DNA from: Collinsella bouchesdurhonensis
Lineage (GTDB): Bacteria; Actinomycetota; Coriobacteriia; Coriobacteriales; Coriobacteriaceae
Direction of reading: 5' to 3'
Assembly: GCF_900155365.1 (NCBI RefSeq)
Contig: NZ_LT699739.1
Location: forward strand, 1-64,000
Length of the DNA: 64,000 nt
Shown piece by piece: positions 1 through 9,171 of this stretch (the stretch's first letter is position 1; the number at the start of each line of letters is the position of its first letter). Both the position numbers and the translations under genes were made by a program. The notes beneath the pieces are model-generated. The model had not been told where the DNA came from. It worked only from the letters and a program-made list of their open reading frames with translations, and made no database searches.

Positions 1-25
1 ACCCGTATATCGCGGGCTCGGGCGC

Positions 26-62
26 GGGGGCGCCGCGGGGGCATCCCCCCGCGGCGCCCCCT
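26..62 (+). terminator. Intrinsic terminator of the gene left of the window
   Basis: A 15-bp GC-only stem (GGGGGCGCCGCGGGG with its complement, loop around 41-46) is followed by a pyrimidine-rich CTTTCTCTTT tract. No coding signal precedes it in the window, so it probably ends transcription of a plus-strand gene beyond the left edge. Confidence 0.7.
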
Positions 63-90
63 TTCTCTTTCTCCCCGTATCGTTCAGCCG

Positions 91-113
91 AGGGCCCCGC
101 GGGGCCCTTTTTC
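91..113 (+). terminator. Second tandem intrinsic terminator
   Basis: A perfect palindrome AGGGCCCCGCGGGGCCCT is followed directly by a T run. It lies about 30 bp after the first hairpin, making a tandem pair that insulates glmM from upstream transcription. The rest of 1-243 holds only the glmM upstream region, which contains TTACTATAGTT near 186, a possible -10 region. Confidence 0.75.
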
Positions 114-243
114 CATGCCGCGGTTCATCTTCTTAATGCCAGTCCTGTCGATTTATTGGGACTTCGCAATCCGTGGGAATGCAGGGTTACTATAGTTTCA
201 TCGTTTAATACGTTTGCTTTTGTTTCCTTTTGAGAGGATTGCC

Positions 244-1581
244 ATGAAGTACTTCGGAACCGATGGTTTTCGCGGCGAAGCCAATAATGGCCTCAATGTC
301 GAGCATGCTTTTAAAATCGGTCGTTTTATTGGCTGGTACTATGGCGCGCGCCAGGACAAGAAGGGCCGTATTGTTGTCGGTAAGGACACGCGCCGTTCGA
401 GCTATATGTTCGAGGCCGCTATCGTTTCTGGACTCGTTGCTTCTGGTGCCGATGCGTATATGCTTCATGTTATCCCTACGCCCGGCGTTGCCTACGAGAC
501 TGTTGACGGTTGCTTTGATTGCGGCGTGATGATTAGTGCATCGCATAATCCTTATTCGGACAATGGTATCAAGCTCGTCAATGGTGACGGCTACAAGATG
601 GAGGAGTCTGTCTTGGAGCAAATCGAGAGCTATATTGACGATGAGTTTGAGATTCCTCTTGCTACTGGTGATTCGATCGGCGCTACGATTGATTACATGC
701 AGGGTCGAAATCGCTATATCGCTCACCTTATCTCGAGTGCTAACTTCTCCCTTCAGGGCGTTAAGATCGGCCTTGATTGCGCTAATGGCTCTGCGTCCTC
801 TGTTGCCAAGCCTGTCTTTGACGCTTTGGGTGCCGACGTTCGCGTTATCAACAACAATCCTGATGGCTTTAACATTAATGTCGATTGCGGCTCTACCCAT
901 CTTGACCGTCTTCGCCGCCATGTGGTTGAGCAGGGTCTCGATGTTGGCTTTGCCTACGATGGCGATGCGGATCGCTGCCTTGCCGTCGATGAGCGCGGTA
1001 ATGTCGTTGATGGCGATCTTATCCTGTACGTTTGCGGTGTTTATCTCAACAAGCATGGCCGTTTGACGGCTGGCACCGTTGTTCCTACCGTCATGAGCAA
1101 CTTCGGCCTTTTCCGCGCGTTTGACGAAGCTCATCTTTCCTATGAGACCACCGCTGTGGGCGATAAGAATGTGTATGCGTGCATGCGCAAGAATGGCTAT
1201 AGCCTTGGCGGCGAGCAGTCTGGACATATCATTTTTGGCGATATCGCGCAGACCGGTGACGGCATTCTAACAAGCTTGCGCATTATGGAGGTGCTGCGTG
1301 CCGAGCGCGAGACGCTTTCTCAGCTGTGCGCGCCGGTCAAGCTTTATCCGCAGCTACTCACCAATGTTCGCGTGACAGATAAGGAGGTCGCCATGAACGA
1401 CGAGGCTGTTCTCGCTTCCGTCGAGGCGGCCGAGGAATTCTTAGGCGAGCGCGGACGCGTCTTGTTGCGCGCGAGTGGCACCGAGCCTCTTGTTCGCGTT
1501 TTGGCGGAGGCGCCGACTGATGAGCTTTGCCAAGAGGCAAGCGCCTTCATGCTTGATGCGCTCGAGCGTTTTCGTGCGTAA
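244..1581 (+). CDS. glmM: Phosphoglucosamine mutase GlmM
   Basis: This enzyme interconverts glucosamine-6-phosphate and glucosamine-1-phosphate on the way to UDP-GlcNAc, the precursor of peptidoglycan. The protein has 445 residues, the usual family length. It opens with MKYFGTDGFRGEAN, has the phosphoserine loop ISASHNPYSDNG near residues 98-109, the metal-binding loop AYDGDADRCLAV near 239-250, the sugar loop GGEQSGH and the C-terminal phosphate-binding RASGTEPLVRV. The ATG at 244 follows a TTGAGAGGA ribosome site; an in-frame upstream codon at 214 is less likely. It appears monocistronic, with terminators on both sides. Codon use is rich in T-ending codons, which may reflect high expression. 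The identity is firm from motifs. Confidence 0.97.
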   Translation: MKYFGTDGFRGEANNGLNVEHAFKIGRFIGWYYGARQDKKGRIVVGKDTRRSSYMFEAAIVSGLVASGADAYMLHVIPTPGVAYETVDGCFDCGVMISASHNPYSDNGIKLVNGDGYKMEESVLEQIESYIDDEFEIPLATGDSIGATIDYMQGRNRYIAHLISSANFSLQGVKIGLDCANGSASSVAKPVFDALGADVRVINNNPDGFNINVDCGSTHLDRLRRHVVEQGLDVGFAYDGDADRCLAVDERGNVVDGDLILYVCGVYLNKHGRLTAGTVVPTVMSNFGLFRAFDEAHLSYETTAVGDKNVYACMRKNGYSLGGEQSGHIIFGDIAQTGDGILTSLRIMEVLRAERETLSQLCAPVKLYPQLLTNVRVTDKEVAMNDEAVLASVEAAEEFLGERGRVLLRASGTEPLVRVLAEAPTDELCQEASAFMLDALERFRA

Positions 1582-1606
1582 GAGTCGATTCGCTTCATAG
1601 CAATTG

Positions 1607-1638
1607 AAAGGGATTTGCCGTGTGCGATCCCTTTTTTA
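1607..1638 (+). terminator. Intrinsic terminator after glmM
   Basis: AAAGGGAT and ATCCCTTT form an 8-bp stem around a 12-nt loop, followed by a T run. It starts 25 bp after the glmM stop. Confidence 0.85.
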
Positions 1639-1723
1639 TATTGAATCGGTCTTTTACGAAATCAATGCTCGTTAACTGGGCATAAAAAGCTCAACGATTG
1701 GTGCCTCGGAAAGGAGATAGAAC

Positions 1724-2086
1724 ATGGCCGTATTCTATAAAGATCAGGCGGGAAACGTTCTTGCTGCGCTTTCGAGCGATATGCCCGCACCGGCTGGTTT
1801 TGAGGAGCTCGTGGCAGGAACGGTCGATGCTGCTCGCGAAAAGCACGTTCCCGTTGTTTCGCTTGAGCGAGACGCTCATGTAATCCGTGTTACCGTGGGC
1901 GAAGTTGAGCACCCTATGCTTCCAGAGCACTATATCGAATGGATTGCGCTTGAGGCTGAGGGGCGTCTTGAAATTCATCATCTCAAGCCAGGGCAGGTCC
2001 CTTCAACATTTTTTGCCGGTGGCGTTAAATCCGGCACCGTCTTTGCATTTTGCAATCTACATGGATTGTGGAGTGCTTCGTTTTAG
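1724..2086 (+). CDS. Superoxide reductase (desulfoferrodoxin family) lacking centre I cysteines
   Basis: This family reduces superoxide to hydrogen peroxide in anaerobes, using a mononuclear iron with four His and one Cys ligand. All five expected ligands are visible in the 120-residue protein: H41 (EKHVPVV), H63 (EHPM), H69 (EHYIEWI), C110 and H113 (FCNLHGLW). The N-terminal 35 residues still resemble the desulforedoxin-like domain of two-iron enzymes, but the four iron-binding cysteines are absent: YKDQAGN stands where YKCxxCGN would be. Only centre II should therefore bind iron. ATG 1724 follows AAAGGAGATAG. It stands alone between glmM and the NadE-like gene. Its electron donor (rubredoxin or similar) is not in the window. 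Confidence 0.88.
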   Translation: MAVFYKDQAGNVLAALSSDMPAPAGFEELVAGTVDAAREKHVPVVSLERDAHVIRVTVGEVEHPMLPEHYIEWIALEAEGRLEIHHLKPGQVPSTFFAGGVKSGTVFAFCNLHGLWSASF

Positions 2087-2250
2087 GGTTTGATTCGACC
2101 GGCGTCGAGGGACCACGTGTCTAGACTGCATTCGATTTCTCTTTGGTGAGGCGCGAGTGCGAGTTTTGGGCTGCGTGGTCCCTCGTTGCTATGTCGAGAA
2201 CCTCGGTGGACGAGTATGATGGAATGGATGAAATCGATGGAAGGGGCGAG

Positions 2251-4287
2251 ATGAGGCTGGCGTTGGCTCAGATGGATACGCGTTTGGGGGACATCGAGGG
2301 CATTTGCTCTCGCGTGTTCGATCAGGCCATGATAGCGTCATCGCATGGGGCGCACCTTATGTGCGTTCCGGCGCCGCTTACCGTCGGGATAGCGCCCACT
2401 TCGCTCATCGAGTGTGGCAACTTCCAGCATGCTTTGATTGTTGCTCTGCAGGCACTTGCGGAGAAGCTGGAGCCGTTGGGAATCGCTTGTCTATTCCCTT
2501 CCATCGTCTCGTTCGAGGGTGCGCCGATCTTTGAGATTTTTATTCTTCGAGATGGTCACGTCGTACCCGCCCGCTCCCTCATCGCGCGTGAGCGGGGCCC
2601 GCGTTCGGATGAGGCTTGGCTTCCACCCGTTTTTGACATTGCCGGTACTCGTGTTGCCGTTTCTTTTGATTTGGCTCGGGATATGGAATCTCTTCCCGTT
2701 GGAACCGACCTTGTCATTTATTTCCCTGCGTACGGCTACGACGATTCGAACGAGGAGACCGCTGCCGTCGCTTCGATTCGCGATGGCTTCTTTGTTGATA
2801 CGGTTGCCAAGACGGGTCTTTGGCTTGCCTGCATGGCACCTGTGGGCGCGTTTGACAGTGCGGTCTATACCGGCGGCTCATTTGTGATGGACGACTCCGA
2901 GCACGTTATCGCCGTGGCGCCTTGTTTTGAGGAAGGCCTACTTATTTCGGAAATCTCCCATGGGACTGTTCCGGACTCGATTGACCCAGATCTTTTGCCA
3001 CGCTGGAATCGTGAGGAATGGCTTTGGGAATCGACTCGTCTGTATCTGCGTGATGTCGTCGCTCGCCAGGCGTCTGGTAGGGTTGCGCTTTTACTAGCGG
3101 GCGATCTTGCTACGTCACTTCTTGCTGCGCTCGCGGTGGATGCCGTTGGCTCCCGAAACGTAATCGGCGTTGTCGTGCAACATGAAGGGGCATTGACTCC
3201 TCAGGAGGAATGTGCCGAGAACGAGCGTTTGCGTGTTGTTCGTCAAGTCGCAAGCAATCTTCGAATTCAGGTTGTCGAATGCGAGCCATCTTCGAGCTGT
3301 GGGTGCGAAGAGGCGTGGACGACCCTTGAATGCGACGGTGAGACGAAGCATTTTGGTAAGGCGACCTCGAACGCGCGGGGCGAGGATCTTGATGCTTTAC
3401 TCGGGCTTGCGCGCCGTGTTGATGCATGCTGCGTGAGCGCTATGACAAAAACCGAGTATGCTCTTTGTGCGCCTGCTGCCTTAAGGGATGGTCTCTCGCA
3501 CTGTGTGTGCGCGCCATTTGGCGATATCTATCTATCCAATCTTGAATTTATCGCACGTTGGCGTAATCGTCGCTCCCCTGTGATTCCGGAAACGCTCGTA
3601 TCTCTCGCATCGGTTGAGGGAGGCATGGGCTCGATTATCGAACGCGCGATTCCTGCGCTGACGGGAGATGGCGAGCTTGAGGAAAAGGTGGCGTCTGTTC
3701 TCCGCTCACAGGCACCCTCCAAAATCGACGAGGCTTTGAGGGCTCATATCGACAAGGGGCTGGACTTTGAAGAGAACCCACTTGCCGGTTCGTCTCCCCA
3801 GGCGCTTCGGGCTCTTATGCTCTTGATTCAATATGGCGAAGCGGCACGTCGAAAGCTCCCCGCCATGCCGGTTCTTTCTGCTCGTTCGCTTGCCGAGAGA
3901 AGCTGGCCGATCTCTTTGGGTTGGTCGGATATGGGACGCGATGGGGAAGACCTCATGACAGTTGATGCCCTTATCCAAATGGAGCAGGAGCGCTCCTCTA
4001 CGGAGGGCTCTTCGCATCGAGCTCAAGCTCGCGACGAGATTATGGGTTTGATTGGAAATCTTTTTGGGATAACGCCCGAACAGATGGCTCACATGCAGAG
4101 CGAAGAGGGGCAGCGTGAGCTTCGTCAAGGGCTTGGCGATATCGAGTCGATGCTGCGTAAGATGATGGAATCGTCCCCAGGCGCGATGGGCTCCGCTGGA
4201 CCCGATGGAGCAAACCAGGGCGCCCAATCTCGTGGCGCGTTTCCATTTACGCCTGGCGGCACGGCCCCGTTTTTCTCGCAAAACTAG
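2251..4287 (+). CDS. Degenerate nitrilase/NAD-synthetase-like protein (probable pseudoenzyme)
   Basis: The 678-residue protein has the two-domain plan of glutamine-dependent NAD synthetase: a nitrilase-like amidase domain (about 1-240) and an ATP-pyrophosphatase domain (about 260-520). Catalytic signatures are eroded. The amidase Glu position reads A41 (VPAPLT where family members have FPExxLT) and the nucleophile Cys position appears to be S138 (VAVSFD). The ATP loop, normally SGGxDS, reads AGDLAT at 283-288. Some relics remain, such as TKTEYAL near 399-405. The C-terminal ~80 residues are Met-, Gln- and Gly-rich and unlike NadE. I chose ATG 2251 because GGAAGGGG lies just upstream and the nitrilase fold begins there; ATG 2191 is an alternative. 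It sits upstream of ruvC, which has its own predicted promoter. Loss of NAD synthesis is inferred; the actual role is unknown. Confidence 0.75.
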   Translation: MRLALAQMDTRLGDIEGICSRVFDQAMIASSHGAHLMCVPAPLTVGIAPTSLIECGNFQHALIVALQALAEKLEPLGIACLFPSIVSFEGAPIFEIFILRDGHVVPARSLIARERGPRSDEAWLPPVFDIAGTRVAVSFDLARDMESLPVGTDLVIYFPAYGYDDSNEETAAVASIRDGFFVDTVAKTGLWLACMAPVGAFDSAVYTGGSFVMDDSEHVIAVAPCFEEGLLISEISHGTVPDSIDPDLLPRWNREEWLWESTRLYLRDVVARQASGRVALLLAGDLATSLLAALAVDAVGSRNVIGVVVQHEGALTPQEECAENERLRVVRQVASNLRIQVVECEPSSSCGCEEAWTTLECDGETKHFGKATSNARGEDLDALLGLARRVDACCVSAMTKTEYALCAPAALRDGLSHCVCAPFGDIYLSNLEFIARWRNRRSPVIPETLVSLASVEGGMGSIIERAIPALTGDGELEEKVASVLRSQAPSKIDEALRAHIDKGLDFEENPLAGSSPQALRALMLLIQYGEAARRKLPAMPVLSARSLAERSWPISLGWSDMGRDGEDLMTVDALIQMEQERSSTEGSSHRAQARDEIMGLIGNLFGITPEQMAHMQSEEGQRELRQGLGDIESMLRKMMESSPGAMGSAGPDGANQGAQSRGAFPFTPGGTAPFFSQN

Positions 4288-4335
4288 ACGTACGGCCTTA
4301 TCGATTAGACTGTGCTCAAAAGACGCCTCCCATCG

Positions 4336-4344
4336 TGGTATATT
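4336..4344 (+). promoter_or_regulatory. Extended -10 promoter of ruvCAB
   Basis: TGGTATATT fits an extended -10 element (TGN plus TATATT). No good -35 box is seen at 17-18 bp, which is common for extended -10 promoters. Transcription would begin near 4351, about 25 nt before the ruvC ATG. Confidence 0.5.
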
Positions 4345-4375
4345 AGAACAGATGTTCGTGCCTGAAGGGAGGCGC

Positions 4376-4900
4376 ATGATTATTCTCGGAATCGACCCCG
4401 GACTTGCTCATACGGGTTGGGGGATTGTTGAAGAACGGGGTGGCGATGTTCGCTGCCGCGCCTACGGATGCATCGAAACGGCAGCGGGGAATGATCTTGC
4501 TGTGCGCCTTCGGCATATCGCCGATGATTTGTCGGCTGTGGTTGAGCGATATCACCCTCAGGAGGCCTGTATCGAGAGCGTCTATTTTGGCGTTAACGTT
4601 AGGTCTGCGATTCCGACTGCGCATGCGCGCGGTGCCGCGCTGGTGGCGGTATCGTTATGCGGCGTCGAGGTGGGCGAGTACACCCCCATGCAGATTAAAC
4701 AGTCGGTTGTGGGGACTGGCGCTGCCGATAAGGGTCAAGTGACCTATATGGTTAGAAATCTTCTGCATTTGGATCATGACCCTAAACCCGATCATGCTGC
4801 GGACGCCTTGGCATGTGCCATCTGCCATGCCCATTTGCGTCATACCGATGCGGTGACGCGCGGTGAATTTGTTCAAAAGAGGGGAAACGGCTACTCATGA
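4376..4900 (+). CDS. ruvC: Crossover junction endodeoxyribonuclease RuvC
   Basis: RuvC cleaves Holliday junctions symmetrically while bound to the RuvAB branch-migration complex. The 174-residue protein begins MIILGIDPGLAHTGW, which supplies the first catalytic Asp (D7). The second acidic residue is in IESVYFG, and the C-terminal acidic pair is in HDPKPDHAADALACA. Length and motif order are those of active RuvC. ATG 4376 follows a GGGAGG ribosome site. Its stop overlaps the ruvA start in an ATGA junction, so ruvC, ruvA and ruvB form one translationally coupled operon. Confidence 0.96.
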   Translation: MIILGIDPGLAHTGWGIVEERGGDVRCRAYGCIETAAGNDLAVRLRHIADDLSAVVERYHPQEACIESVYFGVNVRSAIPTAHARGAALVAVSLCGVEVGEYTPMQIKQSVVGTGAADKGQVTYMVRNLLHLDHDPKPDHAADALACAICHAHLRHTDAVTRGEFVQKRGNGYS

Positions 4901-5517
4901 TCTCGTTGATACGCGGAACGCTCGTTGAAGCGACGGCTCAGTATGCCATCATCGATGCTGCGGGAGTTGGCTTCGAGCTGGGCATCTCGAGTATGACGGC
5001 AGCAGCGCTGCCGGCATTGGGTACTGAGTGCCGTCTTTACGCGCGCCTTCAGGTGCGCGAGGATTCTATGACGCTTTTTGGCTTTGCTTCGAAGGAAGAG
5101 CGTGCGATGTTCGATCACCTATTGAGCGTGTCGGGCGTGGGGCCCCGTCTGGCGTTAGCCATTCTTTCACGCTATAGCGTGTCGCAGCTATACTCCATTG
5201 TGATGGCCGAGGATGCGACGTCGATGTCTGCCGTGTCCGGTGTGGGGAAAAAGACCGCACAGCGATTAATTTTGGAATTGAAAAGCACCTTTGCAAAGGA
5301 CCACTCATTTGCCGTTGCCGAGGCTCCGGCTGCAAATCAGACGGTCATGACTTTTTCGCACGAGTCTTCTGTGCTTGAGGATGCGCGTCAGGCGCTTCTC
5401 TCCATGGGATTCAGCCCACAGGAGACGGAGCTTGCGCTTGACGGGTATGATGGCCAGGGGATGCGAGTTGAAGATTTGCTGGGTGCCGCGCTGCGTCGTC
5501 TTGGAATGGAAGCATAA
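4897..5517 (+). CDS. ruvA: Holliday junction branch migration protein RuvA
   Basis: RuvA tetramers bind the four-way junction and load the RuvB motor. The 206-residue protein shows the N-terminal OB fold (MISLIRGTL and following), the helix-hairpin-helix core with [13 protein letters not shown] near residues 78-90 and [16 protein letters not shown] near 113-128, and a C-terminal RuvB-contact domain ([15 protein letters not shown]). It overlaps ruvC by 4 bp, and its TAA stop shares one base with the ruvB ATG, so expression of the three subunits is coupled. Confidence 0.96.
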   Translation: MISLIRGTLVEATAQYAIIDAAGVGFELGISSMTAAALPALGTECRLYARLQVREDSMTLFGFASKEERAMFDHLLSVSGVGPRLALAILSRYSVSQLYSIVMAEDATSMSAVSGVGKKTAQRLILELKSTFAKDHSFAVAEAPAANQTVMTFSHESSVLEDARQALLSMGFSPQETELALDGYDGQGMRVEDLLGAALRRLGMEA

Positions 5518-6596
5518 TGTGGGAAGTCGACGAATCTGAAGATCTCTGGGCTGATGCGCCGCGGGGAAATGCAGCCTCTCAGGGTAGGGAAGACGCCGAG
5601 CGCTTGGTGACGGGCGACCTGACTGCCGATGACCTTGATGTGGAACGCTCGCTTCGCCCTCAGCGTCTTGATGATTACTGCGGGCAGGAGCATATCAAGC
5701 AAAGTCTCCGTATTCTTATCCAGGCTGCTCAAAGCCGCGGCGAGTGTCTTGACCATGTTATTTTTTCGGGACCTCCCGGCCTGGGCAAGACGACCCTGGC
5801 GACTGTTATCGCTAACGAGCTGGGTGCGCAAATTAAAACAACGTCAGGACCGGCGATTGCTCGCACGGGGGACCTCGCGGCGATTCTCACTAATCTTCAA
5901 CCGGGCGATGTTCTCTTTATCGATGAGATCCATCGTCTCAATCGCTCCATCGAAGAGATTCTATATCCCGCGATGGAAGATTTTTCGCTCGATATCGTTA
6001 TTGGTAAAGGGCCTGCTGCGCGTTCGATTAGACTTGATATTCCCCATTTCACCTTGGTGGGAGCCACGACGCGCTCGGGTATGCTTACGGGTCCTCTACG
6101 CGACCGTTTTGGTATCTCATTTAGGCTCGACTACTATTCTGTTGAAGACCTTGCAGAGATCGTCGCGCGTTCGGCGAGCATCCTGGGGGTCACTATCGAT
6201 CGCCAGTCGGCCTTGGAGATCGCCTCTCGGTCCCGTGGAACCCCCCGTTTGGCAAACCGGTTGCTTAAGCGCGTGCGAGACTATGCCCAAGTGCGCGGTG
6301 ATGGTCCCATTGAGCTTGATATCGCACGGGAAGCGCTCTCTTTTTTCGAGATCGATGAGCTCGGTCTCGACTGGATGGACATTCGCATCCTTGAGACGCT
6401 CGTCAAAACATTTCGCGGTCGCGCCGTCGGGCTAACGACGCTTGCGAGCGCTGTGGGCGAAGACCCCTCGACGCTCGAAGATGTATATGAGCCTTATCTT
6501 CTCCAACGTGGACTTATCATCAGGACACCCCAGGGGCGCATCGCTACTCTTACCGCTTTCGACCACTTGGGAGTTACCCCGCCATCTGGAGTCTAG
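5517..6596 (+). CDS. ruvB: Holliday junction DNA helicase RuvB
   Basis: RuvB is the hexameric AAA+ motor for branch migration. The 359-residue protein has an acidic N-terminal extension, then [11 protein letters not shown], Walker [12 protein letters not shown], Walker [11 protein letters not shown], sensor 1 [18 protein letters not shown] including the arginine finger, and the C-terminal winged helix ([14 protein letters not shown]). Length is slightly above the usual 330-350 because of the N-terminal extension. It starts on the last base of the ruvA stop. No strong terminator is seen before fhs, 58 bp downstream, so read-through is possible. Confidence 0.97.
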   Translation: MWEVDESEDLWADAPRGNAASQGREDAERLVTGDLTADDLDVERSLRPQRLDDYCGQEHIKQSLRILIQAAQSRGECLDHVIFSGPPGLGKTTLATVIANELGAQIKTTSGPAIARTGDLAAILTNLQPGDVLFIDEIHRLNRSIEEILYPAMEDFSLDIVIGKGPAARSIRLDIPHFTLVGATTRSGMLTGPLRDRFGISFRLDYYSVEDLAEIVARSASILGVTIDRQSALEIASRSRGTPRLANRLLKRVRDYAQVRGDGPIELDIAREALSFFEIDELGLDWMDIRILETLVKTFRGRAVGLTTLASAVGEDPSTLEDVYEPYLLQRGLIIRTPQGRIATLTAFDHLGVTPPSGV

Positions 6597-6654
6597 GTTC
6601 TTGAGAAACGTTGTATGCTAAATGCACTGTGCAATTCGCGAGAAAGGCCTTCAT

Positions 6655-8340
6655 ATGCCAACCGATATTGAGATCGCCCACTCTGTCAAGCCGCTTCCCA
6701 TCACTCAGGTTGCCCAAGAGGCCGGTATCGATGAGAGCTATTTGACGCCCTATGGATTCGATAAAGCCAAGGTCGACTACGCTCTTCTTAATAGTCCCGA
6801 GCATGCGGATTCGATTTCCTCTTCTGCCCTGGTTTTGGTGACCGCCATCAATCCGACTCCTGCAGGCGAAGGTAAAACCACGACCACTATCGGCCTTGCT
6901 GATGGCCTGCGCCGTCGCGGTGTGAAGAGCGCTGTTGCACTTCGTGAGCCTTCGCTTGGTCCTGTCTTTGGCGTCAAAGGCGGCGCTGCCGGCGGCGGTT
7001 ACGCTCAGGTTATCCCCATGGAGGACATCAACTTGCACTTCACGGGCGATTTCCATGCTATTGGTGCCGCGAATAATCTGTTGGCGGCCATGCTTGATAA
7101 TCATATCCAGCAGGGTAACAAGCTTGGCATCGACGTTAAGCGCGTGACGTGGAAGCGCGTTGTCGACATGAACGATCGCCAGCTGCGCCATGTGATTGAC
7201 GGCATTGGCGGCAAGGCTCAGGGTGTGCCGCGTGAAGATGGATTTGATATCACCGTTGCCTCCGAGGTTATGGCGATCCTGTGCCTGGCGACCTCTATTG
7301 CCGACCTAAAGCAGCGTCTGGGCGAGATTGTGGTGGCCTACACCTATGAGGGAAAGCCCGTGACGGCTTCTGATCTTAAGGCCCAAGGTGCCATGGCCGC
7401 TCTGTTGAAGGACGCCTTAAAGCCCAATTTGGTCCAGACGCTCGAGCACACGCCTGCTTTTGTACATGGTGGGCCCTTTGCGAACATTGCCCATGGATGC
7501 AACTCTGTCATGGCAACGCGCATGGCTCTGTGCTTTGGCGACATTGCGATTACGGAGGCTGGGTTCGGTGCCGACCTCGGTGCCGAGAAATTCTTTGATA
7601 TCAAATGCCGCATGACGGGTCTCTATCCGCGTGCTGTGGTTGTTGTTGCAACGGCTCGTGCCCTTAAGTACAACGGCGGCGTTGCTAAGGCCAATCTGAA
7701 CGAAGAGAACCTCGATGCTCTTCGCGCTGGCCTGCCCAACCTGTTCCGTCACGTACAGAACATCAAGGATGTCTTTGGCGTCGAGACAATTGTCGCCATC
7801 AACCATTTCCCGACCGATACTGAAGCCGAGCTCAAGGTCATCGAGGACGAATGTGCCGCGCGCGGCATCTGTGTTTCCCTCTCTGATGCCTGGGCTGCTG
7901 GTGGCGAAGGTGCGCTTGATCTTGCAGATAAGGTTGTTGCGGCTGTCCAGAAGACTCCGGCTCCTATGCCTGCGTTTACGTATGAGATGGGTTCCGATGT
8001 CGCTGATGCCTTGGAGGCTATCGCCACAAAGATCTATCATGCCGATGGCGTCGATTTCACGCCGGCGGCGAAGCGCCAGCTCGCTGAACTGCGTGAGAAT
8101 GGATTCGGTAACTTGCCCGTCTGTGTTGCCAAGACGCAGTATAGCTTTAGCGACGACGCCAAGAAGCTCGGTGCCCCCGAGGGCTTCCGCATCACGGTGC
8201 GTGAACTCAAGGTTTCCGCCGGAGCCCACTTTGTGGTTGCTCTCACCGGCAGCGTTTTGACCATGCCGGGCCTTCCGCGCGTTCCGGCCGCCGAGAATAT
8301 CGATATCGACGACAACGGCGTCATTACCGGCCTGTTCTAA
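6655..8340 (+). CDS. fhs: Formate--tetrahydrofolate ligase
   Basis: Fhs makes 10-formyl-THF from formate, THF and ATP, feeding purine and formyl-methionine synthesis, or runs in reverse to make ATP during purine or amino-acid fermentation. The 561-residue protein has the family ATP loop [14 protein letters not shown] near residues 64-77, followed by [15 protein letters not shown], and the conserved [15 protein letters not shown]. Length matches family members at about 557. ATG 6655 follows AAAGG; the frame is open further upstream but no better start is seen. A terminator follows, so it is transcribed separately from fchA-folD, which act on the same C1-folate pool. Confidence 0.97.
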   Translation: MPTDIEIAHSVKPLPITQVAQEAGIDESYLTPYGFDKAKVDYALLNSPEHADSISSSALVLVTAINPTPAGEGKTTTTIGLADGLRRRGVKSAVALREPSLGPVFGVKGGAAGGGYAQVIPMEDINLHFTGDFHAIGAANNLLAAMLDNHIQQGNKLGIDVKRVTWKRVVDMNDRQLRHVIDGIGGKAQGVPREDGFDITVASEVMAILCLATSIADLKQRLGEIVVAYTYEGKPVTASDLKAQGAMAALLKDALKPNLVQTLEHTPAFVHGGPFANIAHGCNSVMATRMALCFGDIAITEAGFGADLGAEKFFDIKCRMTGLYPRAVVVVATARALKYNGGVAKANLNEENLDALRAGLPNLFRHVQNIKDVFGVETIVAINHFPTDTEAELKVIEDECAARGICVSLSDAWAAGGEGALDLADKVVAAVQKTPAPMPAFTYEMGSDVADALEAIATKIYHADGVDFTPAAKRQLAELRENGFGNLPVCVAKTQYSFSDDAKKLGAPEGFRITVRELKVSAGAHFVVALTGSVLTMPGLPRVPAAENIDIDDNGVITGLF

Positions 8341-8383
8341 GCTGGGCGCCGTTTTCGGTGCCGGTGTTTTCTAGCTTGCTTGT

Positions 8384-8416
8384 AAGGGTGCGATCTGGAT
8401 GGGTCGCACCCTTTTT
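8384..8416 (+). terminator. Intrinsic terminator after fhs
   Basis: AAGGGTGCGA pairs perfectly with TCGCACCCTT around a 9-nt loop, followed by a T run. It separates fhs from fchA. Confidence 0.85.
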
Positions 8417-8452
8417 ATGGCTATCGATAGGAAACGACGATGGTGCTGCTTG

Positions 8453-8481
8453 CTGACAAGTTTTTAGTTATGGACTACACT
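8453..8481 (+). promoter_or_regulatory. Sigma70-type promoter of fchA-folD
   Basis: CTGACA (8453-8458) and TACACT (8476-8481) are spaced by 17 bp, close to the TTGACA/TATAAT consensus. It lies between the fhs terminator and fchA, about 50 bp before the fchA ATG. Confidence 0.55.
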
Positions 8482-8537
8482 TCACGGAACCGCACAAACG
8501 CATTATGGATGCAGTGCATACATGAGGGGCTATCAAA

Positions 8538-9170
8538 ATGGCGCAAGTGATGATGGATAAGACGTGCCGAGACTTCGCCGAGGCTCTGGCGGCGCGAGAG
8601 CCGGTTCCGGGCGGGGGGAGCGCAAGCGCTTACGTGGGGGCTCTGGGCGCTTCTCTGTGCTCCATGGTTGCGCGCTATGGTGCCAGCAATCCTCGTTTTG
8701 CCGAGGTTGAGGATGACCTTCGCCATGCTGTCGCAGCTTCGGGTCGTATTGGCTTTGAGCTGCTTGAGCTGGTGGAAGAAGATGTGCGAGCCTACGGTCT
8801 TGTCTCTGCGGCATATGGAATGGAGCGAGACAACCCGCATCGCTCCGAGGCGATTCAGGATGCTCTCCACGAGGCCGCCTTGCCGCCTTATCGCATTATG
8901 GTCGCCTGTTCGCGTGTGCTTGCCCTGCTTGAGGAAATGGCCGATAAGAGCTCCCGTCAACTTCTTTCAGACGTTGCCTGCGGCGCTGTGTTTTGCCGCG
9001 CTGCGTTGCAGGGCGCAAGTCTAACGCTTTTTGCGAACACGACGTCCATGAAGGATCGCGAGCGTGCCGAGGAACTCGAGCGCGAGTGCGACGCATTGCT
9101 CAATACCTGGTTGCCGCGGGCGGACGGTCTTGCCAAACGCGCGGCTGACGCCGCAAGGAAACGGAGCTGA
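8538..9170 (+). CDS. fchA: Formiminotransferase-cyclodeaminase-type cyclohydrolase (FchA family)
   Basis: Members of this four-helix family hydrolyse methenyl-THF or deaminate formimino-THF to methenyl-THF, linking formimino or formyl groups to the C1-folate pool. The 210-residue protein carries the signature EPVPGGGSASAYVGALGASL near residues 20-39, the folate-binding start of cyclodeaminases, and is helical throughout with no transferase domain. ATG 8538 has GAGGGG upstream; Met5 and Met6 are alternatives. The folD start lies 1 bp after the stop, so the pair form an operon. FolD usually has cyclohydrolase activity too, so FchA may act mainly on formimino-THF or add capacity. That is inference. 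Confidence 0.85.
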   Translation: MAQVMMDKTCRDFAEALAAREPVPGGGSASAYVGALGASLCSMVARYGASNPRFAEVEDDLRHAVAASGRIGFELLELVEEDVRAYGLVSAAYGMERDNPHRSEAIQDALHEAALPPYRIMVACSRVLALLEEMADKSSRQLLSDVACGAVFCRAALQGASLTLFANTTSMKDRERAEELERECDALLNTWLPRADGLAKRAADAARKRS

Positions 9171-9171
9171 T

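Noticed and set aside
205-1227. Minus-strand frame of 340 codons opposite glmM
   Set aside because: Antisense shadow; glmM has complete family motifs and a good ribosome site.
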